Assembly: GCA_028691795.1 (NCBI GenBank)
Contig: JAQUYQ010000013.1
Span: forward strand, 1-36,436
Direction of reading: 5' to 3'
Length of the DNA: 36,436 nt
DNA from: Herbinix sp.
GTDB lineage: Bacteria > Bacillota > Clostridia > Lachnospirales > Lachnospiraceae
In this document: positions 32,588 through 36,436 of the stretch, piece after piece
How positions within the stretch are numbered: the first letter of the stretch is position 1
Layout of the letters: every line of letters begins with the position of its first letter
The notes under the pieces: model-generated
Databases searched by the model: none
Seen by the model: only the letters and a program-made list of their open reading frames with translations
What the model was told of the DNA's origin: nothing
Translations under genes and position numbers: made by a program

Positions 32588-33928
32588 ATGCAGCAAATGA
32601 AAAGGATACTGTTATTACTTACTGCTTCTCTACTTGTGGGCTTAACCGGCTGCAGTAAGTCTTCCACGGTGGAAATCCGGTACGCAGCATGGAACCTGGG
32701 GACGGTGGAGCAGAACGGTCTTGAGCGGCAAATGATCGCTGAATTCATGAAAGAGAACCCTAAGATTAAAATTGTGATTGATGAAAATTTTGTAACTGAC
32801 TATAATCAGGCTATGTCTGCTTCGGCTGAGAATAATATTTTACCCGATGTATTTATGTACAGTAATATTTCAACAACGGATGAAAATAACTGGAGCCTGG
32901 ATATATCAGACATTGTCGAATATGATAGTGATTGGTCCAATATCCCGGAGATAATTAAGGCTTCTACTTATGTCAAGGGGAAAATCGTTGCCATTCCTTC
33001 GGGAATCTACTTCTATGGTTACTTTTGCAATAATGATGTTTTGAAAGCCAGTGGATTAGCAGACGCTACTTCAGGGATAACTTTGGATTCCTTTATCCGG
33101 GATGTTAAGGAAGCAACTGCTATTGAGGAAGGACGGATCGGACTTGGTGACAGCAGTTATATTTGTGACTGGTATCCGGCAGCAACCAATGACAATTACG
33201 GGTGGTTTACCTGGGACGGAGGTAAATTTAATCTGCATTCGCAGGAATTCCGGGACGGAATCAGATTAACCCAGGAGTTGGATCAGGGTAAGTATACTTA
33301 TGCATTACTTAATGATAGTGAAAAGGAGCTTCTGGGCGGAGGCTCGGATTGGGAAGGCTGGAATGCAGGATCGATTGCCTTCAAATTTGACGGAACCTGG
33401 GCGCAGAACGACTATTCCAAACTTTCCTACGATATCAGCTTTATTGGCATGCCCGGAGGACGCACCTGCGTAGTTCCCGATTATTTATTTCTGTCAAAGA
33501 CCACAGAACACCCAGAGGAAGCTTATCAGTTTGCCAAATTCATGTCTACATATTCGGAAGAAGGCTTCTCCAAGAGACTTGAGCTGGCTAAAGCCCAGGA
33601 CCTTCTGGTGACGACCATACCAATGGTAAATAACATTGATTTGATCGAACAATACTTTGATTTGATAAAGATGAAAGGAATCAAAGAGGTATATGATAAT
33701 TTCTATTGCAATGCTTATATTGAAACAGCCAAAGTTTTGCCCGGTTATGCCATGGCAAGATGGAATTATGAAACTAATATAACAATCGGATTAACTAAAA
33801 ATGCAAAGATCGGAGATGTCATAGCAGCGGCTTGTAAGGGTCAAGTAAATATTGATGATATTGCTGAACAGATAAATTATCTAGCAAATACCAGCATTCA
33901 AATATATCCACAGCAGCTGAACAACTAA
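32588..33928 (+). CDS. Extracellular solute-binding lipoprotein (family 1)
   Basis: The 446-residue product has a lipoprotein signal peptide with lipobox LTGC (C22), then a typical ABC-type sugar-binding-protein fold (EIRYAAWNLGTVEQNGL, ISDIVEYD, AIPSGIYFYGYFCNNDVLKA, GSIAFKFDGTWAQND, FLSKTTEHPEEAYQFAKFM). Family 1 proteins bind mostly oligosaccharides. No permease or ATPase gene follows, which is unusual for transport; instead it is the third gene of a kinase-regulator operon (30 bp after the regulator). A role as an outside ligand sensor for the Cache kinase is likely but inferred. ATG 32588 has GGAGTGG upstream. Confidence 0.9.
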   Translation: MQQMKRILLLLTASLLVGLTGCSKSSTVEIRYAAWNLGTVEQNGLERQMIAEFMKENPKIKIVIDENFVTDYNQAMSASAENNILPDVFMYSNISTTDENNWSLDISDIVEYDSDWSNIPEIIKASTYVKGKIVAIPSGIYFYGYFCNNDVLKASGLADATSGITLDSFIRDVKEATAIEEGRIGLGDSSYICDWYPAATNDNYGWFTWDGGKFNLHSQEFRDGIRLTQELDQGKYTYALLNDSEKELLGGGSDWEGWNAGSIAFKFDGTWAQNDYSKLSYDISFIGMPGGRTCVVPDYLFLSKTTEHPEEAYQFAKFMSTYSEEGFSKRLELAKAQDLLVTTIPMVNNIDLIEQYFDLIKMKGIKEVYDNFYCNAYIETAKVLPGYAMARWNYETNITIGLTKNAKIGDVIAAACKGQVNIDDIAEQINYLANTSIQIYPQQLNN

Positions 33929-34004
33929 ATTAGGATTATTGCGATATATTGATAGAAGCGAAATGTGAGCAACTGTATAGTAGAATTAAAGGAAAAAACC
34001 AGAT

Positions 34005-34210
34005 ATGTTCGGATTAAGGCATCCTAAGGTAGGCTACCGTATTGCACAGGCTACACCAGAGCTTGCAATGATTGCTGAATATATACTGTGTCATCATGAA
34101 CGTTAGAAAAAGCAATTCAAGAAGTTGAAGGCAACGCTGGCTCGCAGTTTGATCCTGTTTTTGCAAATCTTTTTGTAAAAATATGCTTGCGCGAGGATGA
34201 AGGTAATTAG
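34005..34210 (+). pseudogene. Decayed HD-GYP domain fragment
   Basis: One frame (34005-34106) encodes LRHPKVGYRIAQATPELAMI and continues to CHHER, followed by a stop; another frame (about 34107-34210) encodes KAIQEVEGNAGSQFDPVFAN and LFVKICL, then a stop. These are the HPKVGYRI...HHER segment and the C-terminal GSQFDPxxxxxF segment of an HD-GYP domain, with the DGxGYP and AIVDAYDAM core missing. About 45 codons were deleted and the frame changed. It differs in sequence from the intact HD-GYP gene upstream, so it is not a recent copy of it. An AAAGGA precedes the first ATG, but a working product is unlikely. Confidence 0.7.
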
Positions 34211-34296
34211 AATGCCTAGGGGAAAGGTAAATTTGGTACATAAGATAGCTTAATTCGAAATATTTCAACGAAAATTTTCTTGTTTAGAAAATAATA

Positions 34297-34326
34297 CTGA
34301 CATTTTAAAATTTTATATGATACAAT
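34297..34326 (+). promoter_or_regulatory. Promoter of the CarD-family gene
   Basis: CTGACA (34297-34302), an 18-bp spacer and TACAAT (34321-34326) form a good sigma-A promoter with a leader of about 55 nt. Confidence 0.6.
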
Positions 34327-34386
34327 ATAATTAAAACTTATTGAAACAGTTGAATTGGTATTTCAGAATAATAGGAGGATATCGAA

Positions 34387-34893
34387 ATGTTTCAAGTAAA
34401 TGATTATTTAGCATATGGCAATAGTGGCGTTTGTAAAGTAATTGAGATAGGTACTCCTGATATGAATGGAATAGATAAATCAATACTGTATTATACTTTA
34501 CAGCCGGTATATTCAAAAGGCAGCATAATATATACACCCACAGGAAATGAGAATAAAGCAATTAGAAAAATTCTTTCAGAAGAGGAAGCATTAGATCTGA
34601 TTAATGATATTCCTAATATTGAAACGATACAAGAATCAAATGATAAACTGCGTGAGATTATATACAAGGAAGCTATGAAAAAACATGAATGCAGAGAATG
34701 GGTTAAAATTATTAAAACACTTTATTTAAAAAATAAGCAACGCTTATTAGACGGAAAGAAAATCGCTAGTACCGATTTAAGATATTTACATGAAGCAGAA
34801 GAGTGTCTGTATGGTGAATTATCCATTCCATTGGGAATACCGAAAGACAATATGGAAGACCTTATTAATAATAAAATAGATCTTTTAATATAA
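34387..34893 (+). CDS. CarD/CdnL-family transcriptional regulator
   Basis: The 168-residue product has an N-terminal RNA-polymerase-interacting Tudor-like domain (1-60: MFQVNDYLAYGNSGVCKVIE and YYTLQPVYSKGSIIYTPTG) and a helical C-terminal domain (about 65-165). CarD proteins bind the polymerase beta subunit and stabilise open promoters. ATG 34387 follows AGGAGG. It stands alone between a decayed gene and a terminator, with its own promoter. Clostridia often carry several CarD paralogues; the target promoters are unknown. Confidence 0.9.
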   Translation: MFQVNDYLAYGNSGVCKVIEIGTPDMNGIDKSILYYTLQPVYSKGSIIYTPTGNENKAIRKILSEEEALDLINDIPNIETIQESNDKLREIIYKEAMKKHECREWVKIIKTLYLKNKQRLLDGKKIASTDLRYLHEAEECLYGELSIPLGIPKDNMEDLINNKIDLLI

Positions 34894-34945
34894 TATTGGT
34901 AATTGTAAAAGAAAGTGTTTTGCAGCTATTGACGAATTGCCAATA
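34894..34945 (+). repeat. Hairpin after the CarD gene
   Basis: TATTGGTAATT (34894-34904) pairs with AATTGCCAATA (34935-34945) with one G-U pair; the loop is 30 nt. A 16-bp palindrome CTGAAATTAATTTCAG follows at 35038-35053. Neither has a T tract. Confidence 0.45.
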
Positions 34946-35061
34946 CGAAGAAAATCACGATGAAATAGAAATATGGTAAAGTGGGCAGACCACAACTTAA
35001 ATATCATACAATTTAATGATTCGTTCTCATAAAAAATCTGAAATTAATTTCAGGTTAAAAT

Positions 35062-35101
35062 AAAAAATCTTCGCGGCAATGAGATACCGCGAAGATTTTT
35101 T
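35062..35101. terminator. Bidirectional terminator between convergent genes
   Basis: AAAAAATCTTCGCGG (35062-35076) pairs perfectly with CCGCGAAGATTTTTT (35087-35101). With A and T runs on both sides it can stop transcription of the CarD gene from the left and of the reductase gene from the right. Confidence 0.9.
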
Positions 35102-35119
35102 GTGAATGGTTTCTATTCT

Positions 35120-36040
35120 CTAATTTTGTTCAAGGTAAGTCCCTTCAACTGCATGAATTAAGTCTACAACCAGCGAATTATAGGGAGTTGCTACACCATA
35201 AAGTTTTGCCTGTTCTACAATCGCTCCGTTCATTTTATCAATTTCGGTTCGAACTTTTCGCTTTCTGTCTTGATACATGGATGAATAGCCTTCTCCGATT
35301 GTTTCGCATACATGGCGTACCATTTCCATAACTTCACGACGATCAAAATAAGTTCCATCTTCTTCGGCTACATTGATAGCTTCGTAAATAATACGTCTTG
35401 CAAAATCCCAGGCATATTTATTCTGACTCACATAGCCAATTTTTGTTTCAAGTAAAGCAGTTAATGTATTGATGGTAATATTGACAAATAATTTACTCCA
35501 GATAATTCGTTGAATGTCATCGGATACTTCTGTTTCCAGCCCTGAATTTCTGAGCGTAGTTATGATAAGTTCATCCACATTGGAACCTGGTTCCATGGCT
35601 CCGAGAGTAGTGATGCCACTTCCTGAATGATGAATTTTTCCTAACCCGGTTCCGACACTGTTATGTTTTGAAGTACCGATTATGATATTCTCTTTTTTTA
35701 CAAAATGCATAATATCACGATCATTACCTGCTCCATTTTGCAATGTCATAACGATGGTATCATCGCCAATTAAAGATTGGTTTGCTTCAACCGCTTCAAA
35801 GGTATATATGGATTTGACAAATACAATAACCAATTCAACTATTCCAATGTCAGTGCCACTAAGAACAGCTCTCATTGGATAAGTAGTTTCTGTTTGGTTT
35901 ACCAACATAGTTAATCCGTTCGTGTTAATCGCCTCAACCTGCGGCTCATAAGAATCGATTAATATAACCTCATTTTTAGCCGATAGGTATGCTCCGTATA
36001 GACATCCCATCGCGCCAGCTCCAATAATTGCTATTTTCAT
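35120..36040 (-). CDS. 2-dehydropantoate 2-reductase family protein (ApbA/PanE)
   Basis: Family members reduce ketopantoate to pantoate with NADPH for coenzyme A synthesis. The 306-residue product has the N-terminal Rossmann motif IGAGAMGCLYGAYL, the conserved LQNGAGN segment, and the C-terminal ApbA domain with the catalytic lysine region SKLFVNITINTLTALLETKIG. The start is complementary to 36038-36040 with GGGAGG upstream. It is convergent with the CarD gene and divergent from a truncated LysR gene. No other pantothenate genes are present, and Firmicutes often have several paralogues acting on other 2-oxoacids, so the substrate is not certain and no symbol is given. Confidence 0.88.
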   Translation of the reverse strand: MKIAIIGAGAMGCLYGAYLSAKNEVILIDSYEPQVEAINTNGLTMLVNQTETTYPMRAVLSGTDIGIVELVIVFVKSIYTFEAVEANQSLIGDDTIVMTLQNGAGNDRDIMHFVKKENIIIGTSKHNSVGTGLGKIHHSGSGITTLGAMEPGSNVDELIITTLRNSGLETEVSDDIQRIIWSKLFVNITINTLTALLETKIGYVSQNKYAWDFARRIIYEAINVAEEDGTYFDRREVMEMVRHVCETIGEGYSSMYQDRKRKVRTEIDKMNGAIVEQAKLYGVATPYNSLVVDLIHAVEGTYLEQN

Positions 36041-36153
36041 TAACTACCTCCCGAGAACTTGACTTTATAGATTCAGTATATTACAATAATTTAAATAAGT
36101 ATAGTTCATTATTTTAAGCATGAAGATGAATTAAATTCATCTATGGAGAACCT

Positions 36154-36333
36154 ATGTCTATTAATTCTTATCAGATTTTTATTACGGTTACGGAACAAGG
36201 AAGTTTTATAAAAGCATCCCATGTATTGAATATTACATCTTCAGCTGTTAGCCATTCAATTGCAGGACTGGAGCGGGTCTTTGACACTTTACTTATCAAT
36301 AATACATCACCACTGTTTTGCAGTTACATATAG
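36154..36333 (+). pseudogene. Truncated LysR-family regulator
   Basis: The 59-codon frame encodes the LysR helix-turn-helix start (YQIFITVTEQGSFIKASHVL, then SSAVSHSIAGLERVF) and then loses the family pattern (NNTSPLFCSYI) and stops. The normal gene would have about 290 residues with an effector domain. It is divergent from the reductase gene, which is the usual position of a LysR regulator for its target, so it is probably the remains of that regulator. A terminator follows within 60 bp. Confidence 0.7.
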
Positions 36334-36341
36334 CTTAGTTT

Positions 36342-36391
36342 AGCCTGAACCTATTGAGTTTACTGGGATTCGGGCTTAAATTTTTTTATTT
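36342..36391 (+). terminator. Terminator after the truncated LysR gene
   Basis: AGCCTGAACCTA (36342-36353) pairs imperfectly with TGGGATTCGGGCT (36364-36376), followed by a T-rich run (TTAAATTTTTTTATTTT). Confidence 0.6.
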
Positions 36392-36436
36392 TATTGTCAT
36401 ATTTGTATGGTGTTCTATGATGTTGTGTGTTATAAT

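Noticed and set aside
34014..34268. 84-codon open frame on the - strand between the lipoprotein and CarD genes
   Set aside because: The + strand here encodes two clear HD-GYP fragments; the - strand frame is their complement and has no recognisable features.

Overview
The window is low-GC DNA from a spore-forming anaerobe of the Clostridia. The evidence is the recN-spoIVB-spo0A sporulation block, CotF-type coat proteins, two [FeFe]-hydrogenase homologues, strong AGGAGG ribosome sites and the gap-pgk-tpi-gpmI / secG-rnr-smpB-ssrA order. I infer a Lachnospiraceae-like (Clostridium cluster XIVa) chromosome; this is a judgement from gene content, not a database match. Nearly everything is on the + strand; only the ketopantoate reductase-like gene near the right end is on the - strand.

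Left part (1-7600). The tail of an unidentified gene is followed by a metal-resistance unit: a CadC/ArsR-type repressor with a clear operator-promoter upstream, and a Cd/Zn P1B-type ATPase. Next is a very large secreted protein built of about ten tandem bacterial Ig-like (Big_2) domains. Between its stop codon and a terminator lies a 339-bp near-palindromic element that looks mobile (MITE-like).

Sporulation block (7700-13350). recN (DNA repair), spoIVB (sporulation signalling protease) and spo0A (master regulator, with a 0A box and a good sigma-A promoter upstream) are followed by two small coat-related genes.

Central metabolism and RNA quality control (13400-22710). gapA, pgk, tpiA and gpmI cover lower glycolysis; enolase and a cggR-type regulator are not present here. 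secG, rnr, smpB and ssrA follow, giving protein export and trans-translation. An 81-bp repeat occurs three times in the window: once before cadC and as a perfect tandem pair before pgk, each time just ahead of a ribosome site.

Hydrogenase segment (22664-28709). A LysR regulator and a four-gene operon (a multi-cluster [FeFe]-hydrogenase homologue, a small [2Fe-2S] thioredoxin-like protein, a PAS-containing [FeFe]-hydrogenase homologue and a SpoIIE/PP2C-type phosphatase) lie between the intact 3' end of ssrA and a decayed 30-bp copy of that 3' end. This is the footprint of an element inserted into ssrA. The two hydrogenases keep the H-cluster cysteines but have altered motifs; together with the PAS domain and phosphatase they suggest a hydrogen- or redox-sensing module.

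Right part (28730-36436). A Cache-type histidine kinase, a response regulator with an HD-GYP domain and a solute-binding lipoprotein form one operon without transporter permeases. A decayed HD-GYP fragment, a CarD-family regulator, a reductase on the - strand and a truncated LysR gene close the window. Intergenic regions are unusually rich in hairpins and repeated palindromes.
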